Shown here piece after piece: positions 25,122-33,698 of a stretch of 43,050 nt of DNA. The DNA comes from Clostridiales bacterium (GTDB taxonomy: Bacteria > Bacillota > Clostridia > Christensenellales > Aristaeellaceae). Numbering within the stretch: position 1 is the stretch's first letter; every line of letters begins with the position of its first letter. The stretch is from the NCBI GenBank assembly GCA_012521895.1, contig JAAYLK010000079.1:1-43050 (forward strand), given 5' to 3'. Both the position numbers and the translations under genes were made by a program. The notes under the pieces are model-generated. The model did no database searches. It saw only the letters and a program-made list of their open reading frames with translations, and had not been told where the DNA came from.

Positions 25122-26378
25122 TTATTGCCCGATGACCTCGGCCACACGGGCGTTCATGGCCTCAATGCCTTCCTCAACCGACACTTCGCGCGTCATGATG
25201 AGGGTGTGCTCTTCGTTGACGATGGTCTTGATGGCGTTGACATGCTCGCCGATGGGCCATTCCAGGCTCATCGCGGTGGGCACCAGCGCCGCCTTGGCGT
25301 TGTCATCCTTGGGGAAGCCTTCCGCGGCGGCCATGGTCTGGGCGACAGACTCGCTGACGTAGCCGGGGCGGGTGCCGACCTTGGCGATGGCCAGGGCGCC
25401 CGCTTCAGACGCGCGCCAGGAGATGAACTGCCAGGCCAGGTCCTTGTCGTTGGCGTTCTTGTTCATCGCGGAGCCGGTGATGGAGCCAAAGGAGGAGCCG
25501 GCGGCGATGTCGGGATGGTGGGGCACGGACACGAAGGACCAATCAAAGTCAAAGGTGCCCTTGGCCTTCTCGTCAATCAGGGTGGCGGCAAACCAGTAGC
25601 CCATGGGCATCATGGCCGTCTTGCCCTGGTAGAACACGCCGGAATAGTGCAGGTTGGCGGCGCGCAGCTCGGAGTATTCCTGGACAACGCCCTTGTCTTC
25701 CAGGCCCAGCACCAGGTCATAGTAGTACTTCAGCGGCTCATAATGGCCGTCCGCCAGGGTGTATTTGCCGTCGGTCACCGCCCAGCAGACAGCGGCGGAC
25801 AGCCAGGTGTGGTAGTGGGAGCCGTAGATTTTGTCGATGCCGTCGCCCTGGGTCATTTTCTCGGCCAGCGCGGCATATTCTTCCCAGGTCATGTCATTGG
25901 TGGGGTAGTCCACGCCCGCGGCATCAAACAGGGTCTTGTTGTAAAACAGCACCCAGAAGTCGGAGCGGTAGGGCAGGCCGTACAGGGCGCCGTCCGCGCG
26001 GTAATTGTTTTCCAGGCCCAGGTAGTTGCCCAGGTTGTACTGGTCTTTTTCCACGTAGGGGTCCAGGCTTTCCACGTAGCCCTGCTCAACCCAGTTGTGC
26101 ACGTCGGACAGCTCCTTGATGTCGATGACGTCCACGTTGTCACCGCCGGCTAAGATGGTGGTGGCTTTCTGGAAATAGTCCTGGGAGGCGATGTCGACAT
26201 ACTGCAGGTCGACATCCGGGAAGGCTTCCTCAAAGGCGGTTTCGGTGGCGGCCAGGTAGCCGCCGGTCAAGGTGTCCCAGGACGCGACGCGCAGCACCTT
26301 TTTTTCACCGGCAAAGGAGACAGCGCTCAGGGACAGCAGCAGGGCCAGCACCAGGAACAGGGAAAGCAGTTTCTTCAA
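25122..26378 (-). CDS. Extracellular sugar-binding protein of ABC transporter (family 1)
   Basis: Captures a sugar or oligosaccharide for the MalFG-type permeases. The start is TTG at 26378 with TAAGGAGG nine bases upstream. It begins exactly at a signal peptide (KKLLSLFLVLALLLS, cleavage near SFA-GEK). Upstream in-frame starts extend into non-signal sequence. Length is 418 aa. Typical family-1 features are VLRVASWD at the mature N-terminus, a GDNVDVIDI strand, TMMPMGYW-like AMMPMGYWFAATL, and DLAWQFISWRASEAGA. There is no lipobox cysteine, as for OppA. It is first in the operon, under the promoter at 26478-26506. Confidence 0.92.
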   Translation of the reverse strand: MKKLLSLFLVLALLLSLSAVSFAGEKKVLRVASWDTLTGGYLAATETAFEEAFPDVDLQYVDIASQDYFQKATTILAGGDNVDVIDIKELSDVHNWVEQGYVESLDPYVEKDQYNLGNYLGLENNYRADGALYGLPYRSDFWVLFYNKTLFDAAGVDYPTNDMTWEEYAALAEKMTQGDGIDKIYGSHYHTWLSAAVCWAVTDGKYTLADGHYEPLKYYYDLVLGLEDKGVVQEYSELRAANLHYSGVFYQGKTAMMPMGYWFAATLIDEKAKGTFDFDWSFVSVPHHPDIAAGSSFGSITGSAMNKNANDKDLAWQFISWRASEAGALAIAKVGTRPGYVSESVAQTMAAAEGFPKDDNAKAALVPTAMSLEWPIGEHVNAIKTIVNEEHTLIMTREVSVEEGIEAMNARVAEVIGQ

Positions 26379-26477
26379 GGGGATGTTCCTCCTTACTATG
26401 TTGATGGCAAAGGGACGCGGACAAGCAGGAGTTGACCGTCCCGCCGCCTTGTACATTTGTCCATCTAAATCAGCCAC

Positions 26478-26506
26478 ATTGTAAAATACGCTCCGGCGTC
26501 TGTCAA
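26478..26506 (-). promoter_or_regulatory. Promoter of the sugar uptake / lyase operon
   Basis: TTGACA (26501-26506), 17 bases and TACAAT (26478-26483) on the minus strand, about 95 bases before the binding-protein start. A 12-bp palindrome, ATTTGTACAAAT (26524-26535), lies just upstream of the -35 and might be an operator. Confidence 0.85.
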
Positions 26507-26542
26507 TCCGGGAACGGGTTTTTATTTGTACAAATTGAAGGA

Positions 26543-26567
26543 AAAGCCGCGGTTTTTTTGCCGCGGC
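26543..26567 (-). terminator. Terminator of the LUD-domain gene
   Basis: GCCGCGG and CCGCGGC form a stem around CAAAAAAA on the minus strand, with TTTTCC after it. It lies about 27 bases beyond the stop codon at 26594. Confidence 0.7.
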
Positions 26568-26593
26568 CTTAGTAGATCTTGTTCGTTGTTCGC

Positions 26594-27229
26594 TTAGAAT
26601 CCCAGCTCATCCCCCACCAGGATGACCTTGATGCGGCCGGGGGCGGCGGAGAAGCGGGTGATGACCAGCTGGCAGCACACAGTCTTCTCGTGCGTGCAGT
26701 CGGAGCATTTGCCGTTGTGGGTGCAGGGCGTGCCGGTGTCCAGGCGCACATTGTTGACGGGAGCGGCGTACTGGCGCACCCTGGTGATGGCGCTTTCCAG
26801 GTCCGGCGCCAATTTGTTCATCCCGGCAAAGACCAGGACGTTTTGCGGGCCGTAGCACAGGTAGGCCACGCGGTTGCCGGTGCCGTCCATGTTGACCAGG
26901 TGGCCATCGGGCGTGAAGGCGTTGGTGCTCATCAGGAAGTAGTCGCAGGTGAACAGGTCGCGCTTCATTTCGCGCACGGCCTCGGGCGTCTTGGCGCTCA
27001 AGCGGTCATAGAGGGTGTAGCCGCCCTGGGCAATCCTGTCCATCAGGCCCAGCTGCCCCAGGGTCTGGGAACCGCCCCAGCCAATGCTGCTGCCCTGCGG
27101 CATCAGTTCCAGCGCCTTTTGCACCGCGCTTTCCTTGTCCTCACAGTAAAAGGCCTCAATCTGGCGCTTGGCGAAGCTCTTGATGGTGGTTTCCGCAATC
27201 AATTTGAAATAACGCTGCTTGGGTGTCAT
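26594..27229 (-). CDS. LUD-domain protein (LutC/DUF162-like)
   Basis: A 211-aa cytoplasmic protein of the LUD superfamily. Landmarks are the N-terminal helix, SSIGWGGSQTLGQLGL near residue 47, FLMSTNAFTPDGHLVNMDGTGNRV near 98, and a C-terminal Cys-rich segment (CTHNGKCSDCTHEKTVCC). LUD proteins are related to lactate-utilisation LutC and to CoA-transferase-like folds, but stand-alone clostridial members have no proven reaction. The cysteines may bind a metal. AGGAGG precedes ATG at 27229. Monocistronic. Confidence 0.8.
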   Translation of the reverse strand: MTPKQRYFKLIAETTIKSFAKRQIEAFYCEDKESAVQKALELMPQGSSIGWGGSQTLGQLGLMDRIAQGGYTLYDRLSAKTPEAVREMKRDLFTCDYFLMSTNAFTPDGHLVNMDGTGNRVAYLCYGPQNVLVFAGMNKLAPDLESAITRVRQYAAPVNNVRLDTGTPCTHNGKCSDCTHEKTVCCQLVITRFSAAPGRIKVILVGDELGF

Positions 27230-27360
27230 ACAGACCTCCTGGGGTTTGGTGATGGTGTTGTCGGGTCCTGCCCATCATACAGGAGCGGCGAGGCTTGAAC
27301 AAGCATTTTTTCAGTTTACATCCTGGTAGTATACTGTTGATGGAAAACGGGAGGTGCTGT

Positions 27361-27843
27361 ATGGACAAAACCAACGCCATGCGGATGCTGGACAAGGCCG
27401 GGATATCGTATGAAGCCTTGGGCTATCCCTCAAACGGCGAAGCGCTGGACGCGGTGACGGTGGCCGGCTTGTTAAACGTTGCGCCCGAAAGGGTGTTCAA
27501 GACCCTGGTGCTGCAGGGCCACGACCAGGCCTTCTACGTGTGCGTCATCCCCGGGCAGGCGGAGCTGGACCTGAAGAAGGCGGCCGCCGCCTTCAAGGTG
27601 AAAAGCCTGCGCATGCTGCACGTGGATGAAATCCGCCCGGTGACAGGCTATGTCCGGGGCGGCTGCTCCCCCATCGGCATGAAGAAGCGGCTGCGCACTG
27701 CGGTTGATGAAAGCGCGCTTATACAGCCCTGCATCCTTGTTTCCGCCGGGGTGATCGGCGCGCAAATCAAGTTGAGGCCGGAGGACCTCATCAAGGTGTG
27801 CGGCGCGCTCAGTACCAACCTTGTCAGGGATTCATCTGCATAG
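27361..27843 (+). CDS. ybaK: YbaK/EbsC-type Cys-tRNA(Pro) deacylase
   Basis: Trans-editing enzyme that hydrolyses misacylated Cys-tRNA(Pro). The ATG at 27361 follows GGGAGGTG; the in-frame start 22 codons upstream lacks a site and overlaps the promoter (TATACT at 27330-27335). The 160-aa protein shows the YbaK fold: KTNAMRMLDKAGISYE at the N-terminus, VFKTLVLQG near 45, and the conserved VRGGCSPIGMKKR loop near 98. Confidence 0.9.
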   Translation: MDKTNAMRMLDKAGISYEALGYPSNGEALDAVTVAGLLNVAPERVFKTLVLQGHDQAFYVCVIPGQAELDLKKAAAAFKVKSLRMLHVDEIRPVTGYVRGGCSPIGMKKRLRTAVDESALIQPCILVSAGVIGAQIKLRPEDLIKVCGALSTNLVRDSSA

Positions 27844-27958
27844 ACAGGGCATGCAGCCGCGCCTTTGGCCTTGGTTGACAAGGAGTGGGTATACTATAGT
27901 ACAGCGTTGGACAGAGCAACGCGAAACAACAAGGGTTTTTAACCACAGGAGGTACACC

Positions 27959-28180
27959 ATGAGCAACACCAATTACGACAATCCCCACACCAACACCGGG
28001 AAAATTGTCCTGATTGTATTGCTGGTCATCGCCCTGGCAGTTGCCGCGTACTTTATTTTCTTCAACAAGAACGAGCCCAAGCCCGCGGAAGTGCCCACGG
28101 TCACAGACATTGTAAGCGATACGGGCGAAACCGTGGACAACGCTGTACAGGAAGCGGAGGACACAGTCACCACACCCTGA
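27959..28180 (+). CDS. Small single-pass membrane protein, unknown
   Basis: ATG at 27959 is preceded by AGGAGG. The 73-aa product has a polar Asn/Thr-rich N-terminus, one membrane helix (about residues 16-35) and an acidic, Thr/Val-rich tail of about 38 residues (VTDIVSDTGETVDNAVQEAEDTV). No family is recognised. A TTGACA with TATACT/TATAGT-like boxes lies about 70 bases upstream, and a strong terminator follows, so it is a one-gene unit. Confidence 0.75.
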   Translation: MSNTNYDNPHTNTGKIVLIVLLVIALAVAAYFIFFNKNEPKPAEVPTVTDIVSDTGETVDNAVQEAEDTVTTP

Positions 28181-28199
28181 GGTTCATCGCTGAAAGAGA

Positions 28200-28229
28200 A
28201 TCCCGGCGCAACCCGCGCCGGGATTTTTG
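28200..28229 (+). terminator. Terminator after the small membrane protein gene
   Basis: ATCCCGGCGC and GCGCCGGGAT form a perfect stem followed by TTTTTG. Confidence 0.92.
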
Positions 28230-28249
28230 TATGCTGTCGGGTTTGATGT

Positions 28250-31120
28250 TTACTCCGTGATTTTCAGCACCGCAGCGGTCAGCGAGGCCAGTTCCAGCCC
28301 GCCCAGCAGTGCATCGTTTTCAGCGGACGGCTTTAGCATGACATCCACCGGGTGTTCAATGGGTGTCACGCCCGCCGTCTGCCCGTCCACCAGCACCACA
28401 GCGCGGGACAGGTCAAAGGCGTAGTTGGTGAGGTCCACGGTGCGGCTGACGCTGTCGGCGTTGACGGCGACCAGGTACAGGTCCCCGGTGTCCTTGGAGG
28501 CGGCGGTGAAGGCCAGCACATGGTCAACCGCCGCGTCGTCTTCCAGGATGACGCGCTTGACCAGTTCATTCACATCGTCCATCTCGGCATAGCTGAAGGC
28601 GTCGGTGGACTTGCGCAGGGCAATCAGCCCGCGGGTGTAGTCCAGGGTGTGCTGGCTGTGCGCGCCGTCCTTTACCGCCTGCCAGTCAAAGGCGTTGACG
28701 GCATCAGACGCGTCATAGGAGTCATGGATGAAGTAGGGGTAGGTGAAGGGCTGCCCGGTTTCATCCGCCATGAAGGTGGATTTGGCCGGCGGGGCGTCCA
28801 CCTTCTGGGTGTAGTCCTCATGCTTGAACTGCTTGGTGCGGCCATACTCCTGGCCAGAGTGCAGGAAGATGATGCCCTGGTGGGTCAGCAGCAGGGCGTT
28901 GCCCAGGCGCTGACGGCGCAAAATCTCGTCCTGGTGGAGGGCGGGGTCTTTTTTGATGGAGTAGGCGATGACGTCATGCAGGGTGAGGTTGTCGTGCGCC
29001 GCGATGTACTGAACGATGTCGCCCGGGTCGTCCTCCTGCACGTTGCCCGGCTGGGCCAGCACGTTGTTAAACAACACGCTGACCGGGCGCTTGCCGCCGG
29101 TGATGAAGCGCGGCTGGCCTTCAGAGCCAAAGCCGGATTTGAGCTCGTTGCGCACCTCGTCAGAGAAGACGGCCACGGCTTCGGTCTGCCCCATGGCGGC
29201 CTGGTCGGCCGGGGTGACGCCTGTCACGCCCGCGTCGCCGTTGAAGGTAATCCAGCCCTCCCCAATCCACAGGGTAGCGGGGTTGATGGCGGAGACCCGC
29301 TCATAGGCCTGCTGCAGGGTGTCCAGGTCCAGGTTGCCCATCATGTCAAAGCGGAAGCCGTCCACCTTGAAGGTCTGCGTCAGGTAGACCAGGGAGTCGA
29401 TGATCAGCTTGCGGGTCATCAGGTGGGTGGAGCCCACCTGGCCGCCGCCAAAGCTGCCCTTGGGCTTTCCGTTCTTGTCCATGAAGTAGTAGTAATGCGG
29501 CTGGATGTCCTCCAACAGTTCAATTTTGGCGGTGTGGTTGTACACCACGTCCAGGGTGACGCCCATGCCGCGCGCGTGGATGGCGTCCACCAGTTCCTTA
29601 AACTCCGCAATCCTTGCCGCGGGGTTGCTGGGGTCGGTGGCGTACATGCCCGTCAGGGCGAAATAGGACTGGGGGTCATAACCCCAGTTGTAGTTCTGGT
29701 TTTCGCTGGCGTAGTCCAGGCTGCGCTCGCGGTCCAACTCGTTGACATGGTAGTAGCTCATCACCGGCAGCAGCTGGATGTGGGTGACGCCCAGGTCCTT
29801 GAGATAATCCAGCTTTTCAATGAAGGCGGTGAAGGTGCCGTAGGGCGCTTCCAATGCGCCCTCCAGGGAGGGGTGGGAGGTAAAATCCCGCACGTGGGCT
29901 TCATAGATGATGGCGTCTTCGCGGGTGATGAAGCCGGGGATGTCCGCAAACCTCAGTTCCGGGCCGATGGCATCGGGGTTGACAAGGGCCGCCTTGGCCA
30001 CGCCGCCGTTTGCGCTGTCCCAGGCCGCGAGCGACCGGGCATAGGGGTCCAGCACCTGTTTGGTTTCCCCGTTGTGGGTCACCAGGAAGTGGTAGAACAC
30101 GCCCTCCAGACTTTCCAGGCGGGTGACGCCCTTGTTGAGGGTGACTTCCCAGATGTGGTTGGCGTTCATTTCAAGGGGGATGTTCTGGGCGACCACCTTG
30201 TCCTGGTCCATGCTGTCATACAGCACCACGGAGACCGCCTCCGCGGTGGGCGCCCACAGGCGCAGGAGGGCGGTGCTTTCATCAATCAGTTTGGCGCCCA
30301 GTTCCTCATCGCTGGCGTACAGGGAATCCATCTCCTGCCAGGTGACAAAGGCCGGCGCGGTATTTTCCGCCTGGGGCTGCTGGAAGGGGTTGAGCAGCAC
30401 ATTGTCATCGTTTTCCTTCATGTACACAACGCGGGTTGCGCCATCCAGGGTGAACTTGTAGTCCGCTGTCTGGCTGCCGTCTAAGCGGTTCACAAACAGG
30501 AAGCCCACTTCCTTGGCGTCGGGGATCAACTCGATGTCCACAAAGGCGCCCAATGGCCCCTCCTGGGGGGTCATCTCCGTGGCGCCTGTCGGCCAGCCGC
30601 CTGTCTTTTCGGAGGCCGTCACCACATCGCCCCAGAACCACACGCCCAGGTCGGTGTAGTCCCCATCGGGCTTGAAGTAGCGCACGCGCAGGCTGCTGTC
30701 CGAAAGCTGGCGCGGGTCCTCAATGGAGACCTCCAGGGCGTTGTTGATCCACACCTCCGCCATATCCGGGCTGGGCAGGGCGATCATCAAGTCTTCCGGG
30801 GTCAGCTTGTTCCCGGTGCCGTCAATCACCAGCACGCCGATTTCCGCGGCGTCAGGAAGCAGTTCAATGTCCAGGTAGGCGCCGCTGTCCTCCAGGGTCA
30901 GCAGGCTGCGGCCATTAGGCCAGGCGCCAGTTTTTTCTGACGGGGTGACCACATCGCCCCAGAACCAGATGCCCAGGTCCTCATAGGCGTCCTCCGCGTT
31001 CTGGTAGTGCACGCGCAGGCTGCGCGCGGGCGGGGCTTCTTCCAGGTAGCCTGTCGGGACCAGTCCCAGCACCAGGGTCAGCATCAACAGAAACGACAGA
31101 ACAGGTTTGAGTTTTCTCAT
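28250..31120 (-). CDS. pulA: Secreted type I pullulanase with two CBM41 domains
   Basis: A 956-aa glycoside hydrolase family 13 enzyme that debranches alpha-1,6 links in pullulan and starch. In order it has a signal peptide (residues about 1-23) and two starch-binding CBM41-like repeats (about 34-100 and 143-212, each with LGxWFWGDVVTxSEKTG). A CBM48-like N-domain follows (about 285-350), then the catalytic barrel. Catalytic regions are visible: YNWGYDP (477-483, type I pullulanase signature), DVVYNH (524-529), DGFRFDMM with nucleophile Asp 592, GEGW with acid Glu 621, and HDN (709-711). There is no sorting signal or SLH domain. ATG at 31120 follows AAGGAGGA. It is controlled by the promoter with the cre-like site just upstream. 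Confidence 0.95.
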   Translation of the reverse strand: MRKLKPVLSFLLMLTLVLGLVPTGYLEEAPPARSLRVHYQNAEDAYEDLGIWFWGDVVTPSEKTGAWPNGRSLLTLEDSGAYLDIELLPDAAEIGVLVIDGTGNKLTPEDLMIALPSPDMAEVWINNALEVSIEDPRQLSDSSLRVRYFKPDGDYTDLGVWFWGDVVTASEKTGGWPTGATEMTPQEGPLGAFVDIELIPDAKEVGFLFVNRLDGSQTADYKFTLDGATRVVYMKENDDNVLLNPFQQPQAENTAPAFVTWQEMDSLYASDEELGAKLIDESTALLRLWAPTAEAVSVVLYDSMDQDKVVAQNIPLEMNANHIWEVTLNKGVTRLESLEGVFYHFLVTHNGETKQVLDPYARSLAAWDSANGGVAKAALVNPDAIGPELRFADIPGFITREDAIIYEAHVRDFTSHPSLEGALEAPYGTFTAFIEKLDYLKDLGVTHIQLLPVMSYYHVNELDRERSLDYASENQNYNWGYDPQSYFALTGMYATDPSNPAARIAEFKELVDAIHARGMGVTLDVVYNHTAKIELLEDIQPHYYYFMDKNGKPKGSFGGGQVGSTHLMTRKLIIDSLVYLTQTFKVDGFRFDMMGNLDLDTLQQAYERVSAINPATLWIGEGWITFNGDAGVTGVTPADQAAMGQTEAVAVFSDEVRNELKSGFGSEGQPRFITGGKRPVSVLFNNVLAQPGNVQEDDPGDIVQYIAAHDNLTLHDVIAYSIKKDPALHQDEILRRQRLGNALLLTHQGIIFLHSGQEYGRTKQFKHEDYTQKVDAPPAKSTFMADETGQPFTYPYFIHDSYDASDAVNAFDWQAVKDGAHSQHTLDYTRGLIALRKSTDAFSYAEMDDVNELVKRVILEDDAAVDHVLAFTAASKDTGDLYLVAVNADSVSRTVDLTNYAFDLSRAVVLVDGQTAGVTPIEHPVDVMLKPSAENDALLGGLELASLTAAVLKITE

Positions 31121-31153
31121 GGTTCCTCCTTATTGGCCGTGATGATGTGAAAG

Positions 31154-31168
31154 TGCAAACGTTTTCAA
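31154..31168 (-). promoter_or_regulatory. cre (CcpA) site at the pullulanase promoter
   Basis: TTGAAAACGTTTGCA on the minus strand matches every fixed position of the WTGNAANCGNWNNCW consensus. It starts five bases downstream of the TATAAT -10 box (31173-31178), covering the transcription start, so carbon catabolite repression is expected. Confidence 0.75.
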
Positions 31169-31172
31169 CCAG

Positions 31173-31202
31173 ATTATACCATGCCCGGAGGTGAAATAGA
31201 CA
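31173..31202 (-). promoter_or_regulatory. Pullulanase promoter
   Basis: A perfect TATAAT (31173-31178) on the minus strand lies with TTGTCT about 19 bases upstream. The spacing is long, so the -35 call is weak. Confidence 0.6.
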
Positions 31203-31278
31203 ACCCGCGAACAAAGCAATCCGGTAGGCCGACTGCCCGGCGGGTACATTGAAGTATCCCAAAAAAAGGAGGGAAACG

Positions 31279-32490
31279 ATGAGAAACTCAAGCATTTTAA
31301 TGCGTTTGACAGCACTTGTCCTGCTGATGCTGTTCCTGGCTCAAGGCGCGTTGGCCGAGGCCCTGCCCCCGGTGGAGACCCGCCCGGCCAACACCACCTA
31401 TCAGCCGGCCTTTGAAGGCCAGACCCGCGCCCTGGGCATCCAGACCCTGCAGGCCATCCAGGTGAATGTTCTGACGCAGGAATTGAACGCCCCCTGGGCG
31501 GTGACGGCGCTGGATGACACCCGCCTCATCATCACCGAAAAGCGCGGCACCCTGCGCATTTTTGACCCCATGAACGGCCTGTCCATACCCATTGAGGGCA
31601 TCACCGGCGTGGCGGACGGCGGCCAGGGCGGCCTGCTGGACATCGCCATCGCCCCGGACTTTGAGGAAAGCCGCCTGCTGTATGTCACCCTGGCCCACCG
31701 GACAGACGGCGGCGCGCTGACCGCCCTGGGCCGCGGCAGACTCAGCGAAGACGAAACCCGGGTTGAAAACTTTGACATCATCTGGCAGGGCGGCCCGGCT
31801 TTCTCCGGCAGCGGGCACTTTGGCAGCCGCGTGGCCATTGACAGCGAAGGCTTTGTCTTCGTGTCCACCGGCGACCGCCAGAGCGACCGCACCCGCCCCC
31901 TGGCCCAGGCTCTGTCCAGCCCCTACGGCAAAATCGTGCGCCTGACCCTGGACGGCCGGCCGGCGCCGGGCAACCCCTTTGAAGGAAATGAAGGCGCGCT
32001 GCCTGAAATCTGGAGCCTGGGCCACCGCAACGTCCAGGGCCTGGCCATCAGCCCGGTGGACGGGCGGCTGTGGGCCAGCGAGATGGGCCCGCGCGGGGGC
32101 GATGAGCTCAACCTGATTCAGCCCGGAAGCAACTACGGCTGGCCGGTGATCGGCTATGGCGTGGAATACTCCGGCGCCAAGGTAGGCGAAGGCCTGACCC
32201 AGCTGGACGGCATGGCGCAGCCGGTGTATTATTGGGACCCGGTGCTGGCCGCCAGCGGCATGGCCTTCTACACCGGAAGCCAGGTGCCCGAGTGGCGCGG
32301 CAACCTCTTCATCGGCGGCCTGGCGGGCAGCCACATCAGCCGCCTGGTGCTGGAAAACGACCGCGTGGCTTTTGAAGAGCGCCTGCTGGAACATGAAGGC
32401 CAGCGCTTCCGCGACGTGGCGGATGGCAAAGACGGCGCGCTGTACGCCGTCACCGACCAGGGGCGCCTGTACCGTATATCCGGACAATAA
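31279..32490 (+). CDS. Secreted PQQ-dependent aldose (glucose/sorbosone-type) sugar dehydrogenase
   Basis: A beta-propeller protein of 403 aa with a signal peptide (cleavage near GALA-EAL), exported. It belongs to the GSDH/Asd family (PF07995-like). Landmarks are LNAPWAVTAL, GHFGSRVAID with the candidate catalytic histidine, WSLGHRNVQGLA, EMGPRGGDELN and NYGWP. Relatives oxidise aldoses to lactones using PQQ and calcium. No PQQ synthesis genes are in the window, and PQQ enzymes are unexpected in fermentative Clostridia, so the cofactor and reaction are uncertain. ATG at 31279 follows AGGAGGGAAACG; an ATG ten codons upstream has no site. It is divergent from pullulanase and followed by a metal-binding protein 13 bases later. 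Confidence 0.85.
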   Translation: MRNSSILMRLTALVLLMLFLAQGALAEALPPVETRPANTTYQPAFEGQTRALGIQTLQAIQVNVLTQELNAPWAVTALDDTRLIITEKRGTLRIFDPMNGLSIPIEGITGVADGGQGGLLDIAIAPDFEESRLLYVTLAHRTDGGALTALGRGRLSEDETRVENFDIIWQGGPAFSGSGHFGSRVAIDSEGFVFVSTGDRQSDRTRPLAQALSSPYGKIVRLTLDGRPAPGNPFEGNEGALPEIWSLGHRNVQGLAISPVDGRLWASEMGPRGGDELNLIQPGSNYGWPVIGYGVEYSGAKVGEGLTQLDGMAQPVYYWDPVLAASGMAFYTGSQVPEWRGNLFIGGLAGSHISRLVLENDRVAFEERLLEHEGQRFRDVADGKDGALYAVTDQGRLYRISGQ

Positions 32491-32503
32491 GGAGAGAATG
32501 ACC

Positions 32504-32710
32504 ATGAAGGAAACCACCATCAAGGTGCAGGGGATGACCTGCCAGCACTGCGTGAAGGCCGTGAGCGGCGCCCTCATAAAACTGCCCGGTGTGAAGGACG
32601 CCCAGGTCAATCTGGAAAAGGGCGAGGTCACCGTGTCCTATCACGACGGCCTGGTCAATGTGCAAGCCATGAAGGACGCCATTGAAGGCCAGGGCTATGA
32701 CCTGGGCTGA
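32504..32710 (+). CDS. Heavy-metal-associated domain protein (CopZ-like copper chaperone)
   Basis: A 68-aa cytoplasmic HMA domain with the metal-binding loop GMTCQHC and a family-like fold pattern ([25 protein letters not shown]). It likely binds Cu(I) or a similar metal. The ATG at 32504 follows GGAGAG. It lies 13 bases after the sugar dehydrogenase gene, without a copper ATPase nearby, and overlaps the next gene. Confidence 0.9.
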   Translation: MKETTIKVQGMTCQHCVKAVSGALIKLPGVKDAQVNLEKGEVTVSYHDGLVNVQAMKDAIEGQGYDLG

Positions 32711-33179
32711 GGGCCTGCGCGCCCCCATTCAGACAGACAAAGCCCTCCTCCGCTTTGATGAGGAGGTGGACGATGGCCAGCTCACCTACGCCTTGATTCC
32801 CAGCACCCACAAAGGGCTGTGGGTGTGGGGGCAGAAGGCGGGCAAAAACACCTGGGAGTTCCCCGGCGGCCACATCGAGCCGGGCGAAACGCCCGAACAG
32901 GCCGCCAGGCGGGAACTGAATGAGGAAAGCGGGGCGGTGGACTTCACGCTGACACCGCTGTGCACCTATTCGGTGCGCTGGATTTTGAAAGACGGTGGCC
33001 TGGATCTGCCGGTCTACGGCAAGCTGTTCACCGCCGACATTCAATCATTTGAACCCCTGCGGCATGAAATCGCCCGCATCGCGTTTTTTGAGGGCCTGCC
33101 GGACACTTTGAGCTACCCGGAGATTCAGCCCTACCTCATGCAGAGGGTCATCGCCTTCAGGGCAGCAATCAACACCTAA
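32697..33179 (+). CDS. NUDIX hydrolase
   Basis: A 160-aa pyrophosphohydrolase of unknown substrate. The full NUDIX box is [23 protein letters not shown] (residues about 62-84), with the metal-binding REXNEES core. The N-terminus ([18 protein letters not shown]) is unusual for house-cleaning MutT types. ATG at 32697 overlaps the HMA gene by 14 bases; a TTG at 32682 is in frame but less likely. Confidence 0.88.
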   Translation: MTWAEGLRAPIQTDKALLRFDEEVDDGQLTYALIPSTHKGLWVWGQKAGKNTWEFPGGHIEPGETPEQAARRELNEESGAVDFTLTPLCTYSVRWILKDGGLDLPVYGKLFTADIQSFEPLRHEIARIAFFEGLPDTLSYPEIQPYLMQRVIAFRAAINT

Positions 33180-33181
33180 GA

Positions 33182-33216
33182 AAAAACCCGCAAAATGTGA
33201 AACTTCGCGGGTTTTT
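33182..33216. terminator. Bidirectional terminator between converging genes
   Basis: AAAAACCCGC (33182-33191) and GCGGGTTTTT (33207-33216) form a stem with T-tracts on both strands. It ends the NUDIX transcript on plus and the cytochrome transcript on minus. Confidence 0.88.
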
Positions 33217-33236
33217 GCTTACAGCGGAGAACACGC

Positions 33237-33641
33237 TTACCAGATGCCGAACCATTTTCCCAGCGCCCAGGGCTCCAGCAGGTGCAGCAGAAAGAGCAGC
33301 ATGCTGATGAGGGACATGGCCTTGTGGCCCTTGAAGACGCGCTTGTCCTTCTTGAAGTAGTTGATGACGCCCAGCACCGCGGTGAGGAAAAAGGACAGGT
33401 AAAGCAGGCTTCCGGTGTGCCACTTGATCTGGCCGTTCAAGCCCAGGTAGCCGTGGTAGGCCGCGATCAGCGCCAGCAGGATGCCGGCCACCTTGTGGAT
33501 GGGGCGCAGTTTTTTGAGCAGGTTCAAAAAGCGCTTGTCCTTGGTCTTGAAGGTCAGGGAATTCAGTTTGCGCAGCCACCAGGGGGAGGTGGCGATGACG
33601 GCCAGGATGATGCTGGCCCAGCCCAGAAGTCGAAAATCCAT
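33237..33641 (-). CDS. Four-helix membrane protein, putative two-heme b-type cytochrome
   Basis: A 134-aa protein with four membrane helices (about residues 5-22, 51-69, 76-96, 107-124). Two helices each carry histidines 14 residues apart: His 49 and His 63 in helix 2, His 106 and His 120 in helix 4. This His-x13-His pair on two helices is the bis-histidine ligation pattern of ferric reductase and other diheme b cytochromes. Positive-inside loops (RKLNSLTFKTKDKR, FKKDKRVFKGHK) put His 49 and 106 at the cytoplasmic side and His 63 and 120 toward the outside, as for two stacked hemes. There is no flavin or NAD domain. ATG at 33641 follows GAGGA. It is 57 bases behind the secreted cytochrome b5-like gene. 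No family name is assigned. Confidence 0.65.
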   Translation of the reverse strand: MDFRLLGWASIILAVIATSPWWLRKLNSLTFKTKDKRFLNLLKKLRPIHKVAGILLALIAAYHGYLGLNGQIKWHTGSLLYLSFFLTAVLGVINYFKKDKRVFKGHKAMSLISMLLFLLHLLEPWALGKWFGIW

Positions 33642-33653
33642 GCTGTCCTCACG

Positions 33654-33679
33654 CCCTGCCGGGACAAAGCCCGGCAGGG
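33654..33679 (-). other. Intergenic hairpin between the two cytochrome-like genes
   Basis: CCCTGCCGGG (33654-33663) and CCCGGCAGGG (33670-33679) pair perfectly (10 bp). There is no T-tract, so it is more likely an RNA-stability or processing element that sets the ratio of the two proteins than a terminator. Confidence 0.5.
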
Positions 33680-33698
33680 TTTCTATCACTTGATTCGC

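Noticed and set aside
28352-30484. 710-aa open frame on the plus strand
   Set aside because: Antisense shadow of the pullulanase gene, caused by high GC; composition is Val/Gly/His-rich with no domain.
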